From positions 1 through 64,000 of the forward strand of contig JAPDPR010000009.1 of the NCBI GenBank assembly GCA_034506335.1: DNA of 64,000 bases. Reading direction: 5' to 3'. Under the pieces are notes generated by a model, which ran no database searches, was not told the DNA's origin, and saw only the letters and a list, made by a program, of their open reading frames with translations. The translations under genes and the position numbers were made by a program. The stretch is from a candidate division KSB1 bacterium. GTDB lineage: Bacteria; Zhuqueibacterota; Zhuqueibacteria; JANLFK01; Oleimicrobiaceae. Shown piece after piece: positions 9,101 to 16,987 of this stretch (positions are counted from its first letter, which is position 1; every line of letters starts with the position of its first letter).

Positions 9101-9298
9101 CGGGGCGAGCGATTCGTCGCATTCACGCGTTCGCCCAGCGGCTTCTACAAGCTGGAGGACTTGAAAATGGCCTTCGGCTTCGGCATGCGGGCCAACATCG
9201 GGTTCTTGGTGCTGCAATTCGACGTGGGTTGGCCCACGGACCTTTATGCCACGTCTTCCAGTCCGCGCTACTATTGGTCTCTTGGCGCCGAATTCTGA
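6161..9298 (+). CDS. Outer-membrane protein: gluzincin peptidase domain, TolB-like propeller, Omp85-type barrel
   Basis: The frame is open from 6005, but I choose the ATG at 6161: it follows GAGGAG by eight bases and begins a clean signal peptide (MKFIRLF...APAQ). The mature protein starts with a peptidase MA/M1-like domain containing HELTH (His136-His140) and WLIEGLAEY (Glu170), the spacing expected of a gluzincin. Residues of about 290-590 hold repeated PD40/TolB strands (SWSPDG, PSWSPDG, PVYSPDG). A charged linker leads to a C-terminal barrel of about 350 residues with alternating hydrophobic strands, ending SLGAEF. The family occurs in FCB-group genomes without a tested role; a surface or periplasmic protease anchored by its own barrel is the simplest reading. 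It has its own promoter and ends 33 bases before the next gene. Confidence 0.85.
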   Translation: MKFIRLFSLLCLVALAAADAPAQYFGKNKVQYTNFKWQYLQSEHFNIYFTEGGQRIAEFAAEVAEQSYRSLKKDFRYELTDRITIIVHNSHNDFGQTNVDLSPPDEAVGGFTEFFKNRIVVPYDGEWERLRHVVHHELTHAVMLQMVYGSGVQSIITGLTRLQLPLWLIEGLAEYESRGWDFESDMYMRDAAINGYLPEIEMLSGFLAYKGGQSVLLFISDRYGGQKIGELLGKIKVSKSVDRGLKQALGVDAKDLSKRWHKWVKELYWPDIGSHREPEDIAKRLTDHKKDRNFVNTSPALSPKGDKIAFLSDRSDYFDVYLMSAVDGQILAKLVSGQKTANLEELHWLKGPNISWSPDGEQIVFGSKAGEGDVLHIVNVKQRKIVRTLRFPLDGAFNPSWSPDGSQIAFTGTYHGQGDIYTVDLQTEQLRKLTDDLFSDVEPSWSPDGTKLVFASDRGPFVDPTLAGDLRPHELAYKNFDIYELNLTDNSITRLTTTDFVERTPVYSPDGKRIAFTSDRTGITNLYLKDLATGEEWAITDVLTGVFQPSWRGDGTRLAFTAFYNGGYDLYLLSNPLEIAPHSITPAKTALFTRVMERQEKERERRESERTRLVDLRPSLGERENKYRNFVFDEKFADAIIESEPEFKKVVLDSAEIRTETGAYRVHDYQVKFSPDIIYGTAEYSQYFGVQGTTQLALSDVLGNHRINIYTNLFYDFRNSDYMVTYFYLPRRLDIGVGGYHNAYFFFSYDLGIIRDRNYGLSTYLSLPLSRYRRVDFSAGFVGIDRDYLDFSEEDQAFLEEIGYLPNTRRRFVLLGLSWVDDTSLWGITGPVNGRRSAVGLMGSPGLFGKHGAEFLTARLDWRRYYKVGKEYNFVVRVAAGASGGKQPQQFFVGGVENWINREFAGGYVRVNNIEDIYFASFEMPFRGGSYYELAGNSFLLTNLEFRFPLIRYFLMGWPLPIGFEDIRGALFVDVAGARYRGERFVAFTRSPSGFYKLEDLKMAFGFGMRANIGFLVLQFDVGWPTDLYATSSSPRYYWSLGAEF

Positions 9299-9331
9299 GC
9301 TGATGTCCAGGAAATGTAAAGGGAAAAAGTC

Positions 9332-11170
9332 GTGGGGCAAGATTTCCTGACACGGCTTGAGCAGGGGGTGTTGGTCTGTGACGGTGCCATGGGCACCATG
9401 CTCTATGCCCGCGGCATCTACCTCAACCGGTGTTTCGATGAGCTGAATCTGAGCCAACCGGAGCTTGTGAGCGAGATTCACCGGGAGTATGTGAGTGCGG
9501 GGGCACAGATCATTGAGACCAACACCTTTGGGGCTAATCGTTTCAAGCTCGCGCCGCATGGATTCGACCATCTGGTGGGCCAGATCAACCGCGCCGGCGC
9601 CGAGCTGGCGCGCAACGTGGCCAGGGATGAGGTCTTTGTGGCCGGTGCAATAGGTCCGCTCGGTGTGAGACTGGAGCCCTATGGCACCGTTACCCCTGCT
9701 GAGGCAGAGGCGGCTTTTCGGGAGCAGGCACAGGCCCTGCTGGACGGAGATGTGGACCTCATTCTGTTGGAAACGTTTGCCGACCTCAATGAGATCGTGG
9801 TGGCGCTGCGTGCGGTGCGAGCCTTGACCGACAGGCCAGTGGTGGCGCAGATGACCTTTGGCGACGACGCCCGCACGTTGCTGGGTGCGTTGCCGGAAAA
9901 GGTGGCGTCGCGGCTCATGGAGGAGGGGGCAGATGTGGTGGGTGCCAACTGCTCGGTGGGGCCGCAGCCGATGTTGGAGGTGGTGCAGCGCATGCACCAG
10001 GCCGGAGCGCCCCGCATTTCTGCCCAACCCAATGCCGGAATGCCCCGCCTGGTGGAGGGCAGATACATCTACCTGTCGTCGCCAGAGTACCACGCTGAGT
10101 TTGCGCGCCGGTTCATTGCCGCCGGGGCGCGCATCGTGGGTGGGTGTTGCGGCACCACCCCCGCGCACATTCGCGCAGTGGTCAACGCCGTGCGTGCGGC
10201 GATTCCGCGCCATCCCAGCGTAGGCGTTTCCCAAAGGGTGGAAAAGGCGCCGGAAGCCGAGGCCAAGCCACCCGAGGAAAAATCGGCCCTTGGGCGGAAG
10301 CTGGGCAAGAAGTTTGTGATCTCAGTGGAGGTGCTGGCTCCACGGGGCAGCGACCCCACAGAGGTCCTGCACAGCGTGGCTCGCTTGCGCGACCTGGGCA
10401 TTGACACAGTCAATATTCCGGACGGGCCGCGTGCCTCCGCGCGGATGTGCCCCATGGCCCTGGCAAAGATTATTCATGACCAAGTGGGGGTTGAGCCCCT
10501 CCTGCACTACACCTGTCGTGATCGGAATCTATTGGGCATTCAATCGGACCTCTTGGGCGCGCACGCCTTGGGCATCCGCAACATTCTGGCCATCACCGGC
10601 GACCCACCCAAGCTGGGCGATTACCCAAGTGCGACCGCGGTGTTCGATGTGGACTCTATCGGTCTGACGCGCATCATCGCCGGGCTTAACCGTGGTGCCG
10701 ATATTGCTGGCAATCAAATTGGCTCCTGCACCTCATTCCTCATTGGAGTAGGCGTCAACCCCGCGGCGCCGGATTTGGAACGGGAATTGGAGCGTTTTAG
10801 GCAAAAAATTGAGGCCGGTGCCGAATTTGCCCTTACCCAACCGGTCTTCGACGATGAGCTCTTCGCGGACTTCTTGGAGCGGATTAGCGACTGCCGCATC
10901 CCCCTGTTGCTGGGTATCATGCCGCTGATGAGCTTTCGCATGGTGGAGTTTCTCAACAACGAGGTGCCAGGAGTTCATGTGTGCGCGGCGGTCGCTGAAC
11001 GCATGCGGCACGCCAAGAGCAAGGAGGAGGCGCGCGAGGTGGGAATCCTCACGGCGCAGGAGACCTTGCGCCGTTTTCGTGACCGCGTGCAAGGCATTTA
11101 CCTGATGCCGCCTTTTGGCAAGGAGCGCACTGAGGTGGCCGCCCAGGTGCTGGAGGCCCTTGCCTCCTAG
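9332..11170 (+). CDS. Bifunctional homocysteine S-methyltransferase / 5,10-methylenetetrahydrofolate reductase
   Basis: A YitJ-type fusion of 612 residues. Residues 1-290 are the zinc-dependent homocysteine methyltransferase barrel, with the three cysteine ligands Cys207 (GANCS) and Cys272/Cys273 (GGCCGT). After a Pro/Glu-rich linker, residues of about 325-610 are the MTHFR barrel (ISVEVLAPRG, NIPDG, ITGDPPKLGDYP, FALTQPVFD, PPFGK). The MTHFR half makes 5-methyl-THF and the first half moves a methyl group to homocysteine, giving methionine. Unlike MetH it has no cobalamin-binding module, so the methyl donor of the first half may be S-methylmethionine or another compound rather than methyl-THF. 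It starts with GTG after a weak purine-rich site. Confidence 0.92.
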   Translation: MGQDFLTRLEQGVLVCDGAMGTMLYARGIYLNRCFDELNLSQPELVSEIHREYVSAGAQIIETNTFGANRFKLAPHGFDHLVGQINRAGAELARNVARDEVFVAGAIGPLGVRLEPYGTVTPAEAEAAFREQAQALLDGDVDLILLETFADLNEIVVALRAVRALTDRPVVAQMTFGDDARTLLGALPEKVASRLMEEGADVVGANCSVGPQPMLEVVQRMHQAGAPRISAQPNAGMPRLVEGRYIYLSSPEYHAEFARRFIAAGARIVGGCCGTTPAHIRAVVNAVRAAIPRHPSVGVSQRVEKAPEAEAKPPEEKSALGRKLGKKFVISVEVLAPRGSDPTEVLHSVARLRDLGIDTVNIPDGPRASARMCPMALAKIIHDQVGVEPLLHYTCRDRNLLGIQSDLLGAHALGIRNILAITGDPPKLGDYPSATAVFDVDSIGLTRIIAGLNRGADIAGNQIGSCTSFLIGVGVNPAAPDLERELERFRQKIEAGAEFALTQPVFDDELFADFLERISDCRIPLLLGIMPLMSFRMVEFLNNEVPGVHVCAAVAERMRHAKSKEEAREVGILTAQETLRRFRDRVQGIYLMPPFGKERTEVAAQVLEALAS

Positions 11171-11220
11171 AGCGAGCTTGCGCCCTACACTCTTTGCAGG
11201 ATGCGAACAGGAGATAGCCA

Positions 11221-12534
11221 ATGACGTTGCGCAACGCAGTAAGGCCGTGGATAATTGGCGCCGCAGTAGCGCTTGTTGCGTTCGGGGGATGCCTGCAGGT
11301 AAGCAGAGCTCAAGTGGAAATGCCGCCACCGGAACGGTTCAGGCCTGGCGGCGAGCCCATGTTCGGCGGCGCGCTATTCGCTTACGACCTGTTTAACTTT
11401 GCATCAAGCGACTCTTCCAAGAGCCGGCTCGACGTCTACGTTTCCTTTGCGAATGACGTGCTGCAGTTTGTAAAGCTCGAGCCCGACTCATTCGTGGCCA
11501 GCTACGAGGTCCACGTGTTAGTGTATGATCGCAAGAGGAATCTGCTTGCTTCTCGCACGAGAACGGGCAAGGTAGTAGTGCGCTCATTTGCCGAGACAAA
11601 TTCTTGGACTGCCGTTACCACGGAATGGGTGCAGTTCGATCTGGAGCCCCAGCGCTACCAGGTGAGTATCGGCCTCACCGATCTGGACACGCGCAAGACC
11701 CTGGAGCGGAGGCGGGATGTGGAACTGCGCGATTTCACCCGCACGAGGGTTCACCTCAGCGACATTGTGTTTGCGGACACGCTCAAGATGGTGGATGAAC
11801 GCCTCGTGTACCTGCGACCTAATCTTCTGCGCACTTTCAGTTCCCCCAAATCCCAATTCAAAGCCTATTGCGAGGTTTATCCCCCTGCTCGTGCTGATTC
11901 GATAGAAGTCCGGTACGAGGTCCTTGACAACCGGCAGCAAAGCGTGTTCCGGGAGCAGATGACCCTGGAGGCCAGCAAAGAGGTTGTCCCCTTGACGATG
12001 AATCTGCGGGGCATGGTGCAGCAGCCGGGGAGGTACGAGCTGGTGGTAGAGGCGCGCGGCAGAGGGGGACGAGCAACCGCCAAAGCGCGGTTTGTGGTGC
12101 AGTGGGGTACGCTCAGCGTGCGAGAGACCAATATCGACCTTGCCATTGAGCAATTGCGGTACGTGGCGCGGAAGAAGGACATCGACGCCATGTTGGCTGC
12201 CACGCCAAGCGAACGCGAAATGCTTTTTGAGGATTTTTGGCGACGACGTGACCCTACCCCTGGCACGGAGCGGAACGAGCTGCGCGAGGAATTCTTCCGC
12301 CGGGTGGACTTTGCCAACCGTCAGTTCACGGTCTTGACCAGCGAGCAAGACGGGTGGCAGACAGACCGCGGGCGCATCTACATCATCTACGGTCCCCCGA
12401 CCGACGTGGAAAGAGAGCCAACTCAGCTCGATAATCCGGCCTACGAAATCTGGTACTATCGCCATCTCAACCGGCGCTTCGTGTTTGCGGATCGTACTGG
12501 GACAGGTGACTATCAACTGGTACGCTCCGAATAG
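11221..12534 (+). CDS. GWxTD-domain secreted protein
   Basis: 437 residues with AGGAGA before the ATG and a signal peptide ending near residue 30 (SRA/QV). The N-terminal two thirds is predicted beta-rich, with Ig-like strands (SRLDVYVSFAND, YEVLVY-type repeats). The C-terminal part, from about residue 330, is the GWxTD domain: FWRRRDPTPGTERNELREEFFRRV, then DGWQTDRGRIYIIYGPP around residues 377-393, then EIWYYR. The family is defined by this motif and found mainly in Acidobacteriota and FCB-type genomes; no activity is established. It follows the MTHFR fusion by 50 bases, and a strong terminator lies downstream at 12669. Confidence 0.88.
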   Translation: MTLRNAVRPWIIGAAVALVAFGGCLQVSRAQVEMPPPERFRPGGEPMFGGALFAYDLFNFASSDSSKSRLDVYVSFANDVLQFVKLEPDSFVASYEVHVLVYDRKRNLLASRTRTGKVVVRSFAETNSWTAVTTEWVQFDLEPQRYQVSIGLTDLDTRKTLERRRDVELRDFTRTRVHLSDIVFADTLKMVDERLVYLRPNLLRTFSSPKSQFKAYCEVYPPARADSIEVRYEVLDNRQQSVFREQMTLEASKEVVPLTMNLRGMVQQPGRYELVVEARGRGGRATAKARFVVQWGTLSVRETNIDLAIEQLRYVARKKDIDAMLAATPSEREMLFEDFWRRRDPTPGTERNELREEFFRRVDFANRQFTVLTSEQDGWQTDRGRIYIIYGPPTDVEREPTQLDNPAYEIWYYRHLNRRFVFADRTGTGDYQLVRSE

Positions 12535-12587
12535 CCACGAGGTTCTATTCCTAGGGTTGTCCGGGGGAAAGAAAGGCGTGGACAGAA

Positions 12588-12596
12588 TGTGGATAA
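12588..12596. promoter_or_regulatory. DnaA-box-like 9-mer
   Basis: TGTGGATAA, the reverse complement of the consensus DnaA box TTATCCACA, with no mismatch. It is one of two identical boxes in this 417-base intergenic region. Confidence 0.35.
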
Positions 12597-12668
12597 CCTG
12601 AGGCTCCGGTGGGCTTGGCTTTTCAGCCCTCTTGACGGTGGGCAAGAGAGAGTTGTTGCATAGGGTAC

Positions 12669-12696
12669 AAGGACTGCCTAAAGCAGTCCTTTTTTT
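12669..12696 (+). terminator. Rho-independent terminator after the GWxTD gene
   Basis: A perfect 9-bp stem AAGGACTGC / GCAGTCCTT with a CTAAA loop, running into eight T residues. The stem-loop ends transcription of the 6-12.5 kb gene group. Confidence 0.88.
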
Positions 12697-12828
12697 ATTG
12701 GTTTTACAATGCATTACGCGACTACCATCGCTTTTCTTCAGGGAGCCGGTGCGGGCCTTGTGGACTGGGCGATATGTCCGAAAAGTGTGCACCCTGTGGC
12801 TTTCTTTGGATTTTGGCGAGTTAGGGGA

Positions 12829-12837
12829 TGTGGATAA
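12829..12837. promoter_or_regulatory. Second DnaA-box-like 9-mer
   Basis: TGTGGATAA in the same orientation as the copy at 12588, followed about 65 bases later by an AT-rich run (TTTTGAGAAAATATTT). The pair could be a DnaA-binding site, but replication genes are absent from the neighbourhood. Confidence 0.35.
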
Positions 12838-12894
12838 CTTGTGACCTGGTGCGGCGGCAGGAAAAGAGCGCCGGCCAGTCTGGCCAAATAAGGG

Positions 12895-12923
12895 TTGATT
12901 TTGAGAAAATATTTCAGTAGAAT
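12895..12923 (+). promoter_or_regulatory. Sigma-70-type promoter of the VTE5-VTE6-like / eno gene group
   Basis: TTGATT (12895-12900), a 17-base spacer and TAGAAT (12918-12923). The start point would be near 12930. It rules out the upstream TTG at 12895 as a translation start and leaves the ATG at 12952. Confidence 0.65.
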
Positions 12924-12951
12924 TGCAACACGAGCATCGGTCATTCAGAGA

Positions 12952-14469
12952 ATGAATTGTGGAGACCAATTGTCCGACTGGGTACTTCTGCCGATCTTCT
13001 TCTTCGCCCTGGTAGCACTGATTGGGCTTGCCGAGGTGGTGCGGCGATTGCTGGGCGGTTCTGCGGAGATCACACGCAAAGCCGTGCACGTGCTCACCGG
13101 CGTGTTGGTAGCGGGTACGCCCTTCATTTTTCGCCATGCCGCGCCCATGGCGCTGCTCGGCGGGGTGTTCGTGGTGGTGAACCTGGTGGGCGTGCAGAGG
13201 GGTTTTTTCAAGAGCATGCACGGCACTAACCGGCGGACCTACGGCACGGTGTTCTATCCGCTGGCCTTTCTGATCCTCCTGGCGGTGCTGTGGCAGAGCC
13301 ATAAGACCGTATTTGTAGCGGCCATGCTGATTATGGCTTTTGCAGACGCTGCCGCGGCTGTGGTTGGCGAGAATTTGCCGCATCCGCGTGAATATCTTCT
13401 GGGTGCAGAGAAAAAGTCCGTGGAGGGCTCCACCACCATGTTTCTCGTTACCTTCGCGGTGGTGGTGGGAAGTCTGCTGTTGCTTGGGCCACGTGAGGGA
13501 ATTGTCCTTGGGTTGCCCCTGACTCTCTGGGTGGCAGCTGTTGTGGCAGTAGTAGCCACCATGTGCGAGGCGGTTTCGGCTCTCGGTTCTGACAACTTGA
13601 GTGTGCCGCTCGGCGCTGCTTTTGTCATGCACTACATGCTCACCCACACTGGACCTGACCGTCTGGCGTTCAGTGCCGGCCTGGGGCTTGCCTTGGTGGT
13701 GGCGGTGGCCTCAGTCCGAGCCGGCTTCTTGAAGGCAAGCGGCGCTGCACTCACGTTCATTCTGGCCACCCTTGTGTTTGGCGTGGGGCGGTGGCCGTTC
13801 GCAGTCCCTATTCTCACTTTCTTCGTTCTGTCCAGCTTGCTGTCGCGTTTGGGCGAGCACCGCAAGCAGCTTCTTGTCGCCAACGCTTTTGCCAAAGTGG
13901 GGCCACGTGACTTTGGTCAGGTTTTCGCCAACGGAGGTGTGGCTGGCATCCTTTTGCTGGTGTGGCACTACTTCCCTCAGCCGGTGTGGTACGTGTTGTA
14001 CGTGGCGTCGCTGGTGGCGGTGACTGCCGACACCTGGGGCACGGAATTGGGCGTGTTGGGCGGACAGGCCCCGCGTTCCATTTTGACTTGGCGGCGGCTA
14101 CCTGTGGGCAGCTCAGGGGGGATCACGCTGTGGGGCACATTGGGCGGCGCCCTTGGCGCGGCTGTGGTCGCGGGTTCTGCAGCGCTGATGGGCGCACCAC
14201 ATAGGATGGTAACCTGGACGGCCAGAGCTCTCCTGGTCTTGGTGCTGGTTGGCGTAGGTGCAAGCCTGGTGGACAGTCTCATCGGGGCCACCGTACAGGG
14301 CCAGTACCGCTGTACCTCTTGTGGCAAGGTGACCGAAAAGCTATACCATTGCGGCCAGCCCACTGAGTTTCTGCGTGGCTGGCCATGGGTCAACAATGAT
14401 GTGGTAAATGTAGCATGTGCGGCCAGCGGCGTGCTGTTCGCATGGCTGCTGCGTCGTTTTCTCTGGTAG
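12952..14469 (+). CDS. Fusion of a phytol/dolichol kinase-like (VTE5) domain and a DUF92 (VTE6, phytyl-phosphate kinase-like) domain
   Basis: An integral membrane protein of 505 residues with many hydrophobic helices. The frame is open from 12895, but the promoter overlaps that part, so I start at the ATG at 12952. Residues 1 to about 220 match the CTP-dependent polyprenol/phytol kinase family (EITRKAVHVLTG, then FADAAAAVVGE and the EKKSVEGS motif). Residues of about 225-505 match DUF92: RDFGQVFANGG, TADTWGTELG, PVGSSGGITLWGTLGG, SLVDSLIGATVQ, a CTSCGK...HCG cysteine cluster and NNDVVNV. In plants and cyanobacteria VTE5 makes phytyl phosphate and VTE6 phytyl diphosphate for tocopherol or quinone side chains. 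The fusion suggests two-step phosphorylation of an isoprenoid alcohol; the actual alcohol is unknown. Confidence 0.88.
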   Translation: MNCGDQLSDWVLLPIFFFALVALIGLAEVVRRLLGGSAEITRKAVHVLTGVLVAGTPFIFRHAAPMALLGGVFVVVNLVGVQRGFFKSMHGTNRRTYGTVFYPLAFLILLAVLWQSHKTVFVAAMLIMAFADAAAAVVGENLPHPREYLLGAEKKSVEGSTTMFLVTFAVVVGSLLLLGPREGIVLGLPLTLWVAAVVAVVATMCEAVSALGSDNLSVPLGAAFVMHYMLTHTGPDRLAFSAGLGLALVVAVASVRAGFLKASGAALTFILATLVFGVGRWPFAVPILTFFVLSSLLSRLGEHRKQLLVANAFAKVGPRDFGQVFANGGVAGILLLVWHYFPQPVWYVLYVASLVAVTADTWGTELGVLGGQAPRSILTWRRLPVGSSGGITLWGTLGGALGAAVVAGSAALMGAPHRMVTWTARALLVLVLVGVGASLVDSLIGATVQGQYRCTSCGKVTEKLYHCGQPTEFLRGWPWVNNDVVNVACAASGVLFAWLLRRFLW

Positions 14470-15798
<1,329 letters not shown>

Positions 15799-15805
15799 AG
15801 GAAAA

Positions 15806-15826
15806 GGGGGCCGTTGGTCGGCCCCC
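15806..15826 (+). repeat. Hairpin between eno and the ftsB-like gene
   Basis: GGGGGCCG / CGGCCCCC with a TTGGT loop, starting eight bases after the eno stop. No T-tract follows, so it may trim or stabilise the eno message or partly reduce read-through, rather than terminate fully. Confidence 0.55.
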
Positions 15827-15860
15827 ACGGGCTTCGACCATGGCGGGGAGGAAGCTCATT

Positions 15861-16199
15861 GTGAACAGATCGCGGCGCTTTGCGCGAGGCCGAAGTCATT
15901 TAGGGCTGCGCAAGCTCTTCCTTGCTCTCATACCTATCTTGCTCTCCTTGCTTTACCTCAGCGGGAGCGCCGGGTTTATTAACCACTACCGCTTGGCGCA
16001 GAGGAGACGGCAGCTGGAGGAGAAGGCCCAGACTCTCGAGGCACGCAAGGCTGCCCTGCAGCAAGAGATCGACCGGCTGAGGGGGGACCCCGCCTATCAA
16101 GAAAAAGTGGCGCGTGAACTGTACGGCCTTTGTCGCGCGGATGAGGTGGTCTTCATGATGAAGCTGGAGGAGGAGACCACTGAACGGGCGAAGAAGTGA
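15861..16199 (+). CDS. ftsB: FtsB/DivIC-family septum formation initiator
   Basis: A small bitopic membrane protein of the divisome. A basic N-terminal segment (NRSRRFARGRSHLGLRK) is followed by one membrane helix (LFLALIPILLSLLYL) and a coiled coil (LAQRRRQLEEKAQTLEARKAALQQEIDRL), then the DPAYQEKVARELYGLCRADEVVF ending seen in FtsB/DivIC. The frame opens at the ATG at 15840, but the GTG at 15861 has GGGAGGAAG at the right distance and yields 112 residues, the usual size. Its position after eno is the classical eno-ftsB arrangement. The stop overlaps the next start codon by four bases. Confidence 0.85.
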   Translation: MNRSRRFARGRSHLGLRKLFLALIPILLSLLYLSGSAGFINHYRLAQRRRQLEEKAQTLEARKAALQQEIDRLRGDPAYQEKVARELYGLCRADEVVFMMKLEEETTERAKK

Positions 16200-16987
16200 G
16201 TGAAGGGATGCCTGCAGGTACTCGGCCCCCGGGCCCGGCGCGGTGGCAGTCATGGCGCAAGGTGCTGCGCACGAATGCCATCACCGGATTGGTGGTCATT
16301 GTTCCCTTAGTGCTCAGTCTGTTTGTGCTCTATCGCCTTTTTGTTGCCATTGACGGGCTCTTCAAAGGAGTGGTGGGGGTTTTTCTCGCCCAGCGCATCG
16401 GGTTGACTTTCCATGGACGTCCCATCCCGGGGCTGGGTCTTGTTGCCCTGGTGCTGCTGATCTTCCTCACCGGCTTGGTGGCGCGCAACATTGTGGGGCG
16501 GCGACTTATCGCTGCCGGGGAGGAATTCCTGGGGCGGGTACCCCTCCTGAATTGGGTCTACAAAACATTCCAGCAAATCCTCCAGGCCTTCGTCTCCGAC
16601 AAACGAGAGGTCTTTAGCAAAGTCGTCCTTGTGGAGTACCCTCGAAAGGGCCTCTACTCTTTAGGGTTTATCACTCAGGACACCAAAGGCCCGATCCAGG
16701 ATAGATTAGAGTCTGACGTGTACAGCGTGTTCCTTCCGACCACGCCAAATCCCACCTCCGGACTCCTTCTGTTCGTGCCCAAGGAAGAGGCGAAAGAGGT
16801 AGACATGTCAGTGGAGGAGGCGCTCAAATTGGTTGTCTCAGGGGGCACTATTGTCCCGCCTGCGGGGGAGGGTAGAGCGAGAGGGCGGAGGGCTGAGCGC
16901 CTGCGCAACCGAGCACCGCGCGCCTCAGAGGGTGGGCAGAGACTACCCCGCCACCTCAGAAGGCGCTTGGACGACCATGCATCCTGA
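16196..16987 (+). CDS. DUF502 family membrane protein with an arginine-rich tail
   Basis: 263 residues starting with a GTG inside the previous stop region (GTGA). Two hydrophobic helices occur at about residues 29-52 and 77-100. Then follow the DUF502 signatures: GRRLIAAGEEFLGRVPLLNWVYKTFQQILQ (in part), VVLVEYPRKGLYSLGFIT, VFLPTTPNPTSG and the DMSVEEALKLVVSGG ending. The family is widespread and uncharacterised. Homologues normally end shortly after that glycine pair; here about 40 extra, very basic residues follow (RARGRRAERLRNRAPRASEG and so on) up to the overlap with the next gene. The tail may be a read-through extension after loss of an older stop. Confidence 0.85.
   Translation: MSEGMPAGTRPPGPARWQSWRKVLRTNAITGLVVIVPLVLSLFVLYRLFVAIDGLFKGVVGVFLAQRIGLTFHGRPIPGLGLVALVLLIFLTGLVARNIVGRRLIAAGEEFLGRVPLLNWVYKTFQQILQAFVSDKREVFSKVVLVEYPRKGLYSLGFITQDTKGPIQDRLESDVYSVFLPTTPNPTSGLLLFVPKEEAKEVDMSVEEALKLVVSGGTIVPPAGEGRARGRRAERLRNRAPRASEGGQRLPRHLRRRLDDHAS

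Noticed and set aside
8681-10234. 517-codon minus-strand ORF
   Set aside because: Shadow across the barrel and homocysteine methyltransferase genes; no motif.
11584-13647. 687-codon minus-strand ORF
   Set aside because: It spans two plus-strand genes with clear domains and the terminator/promoter region between them; rich in His, Pro and Gln as expected of an antisense shadow in GC-rich DNA.
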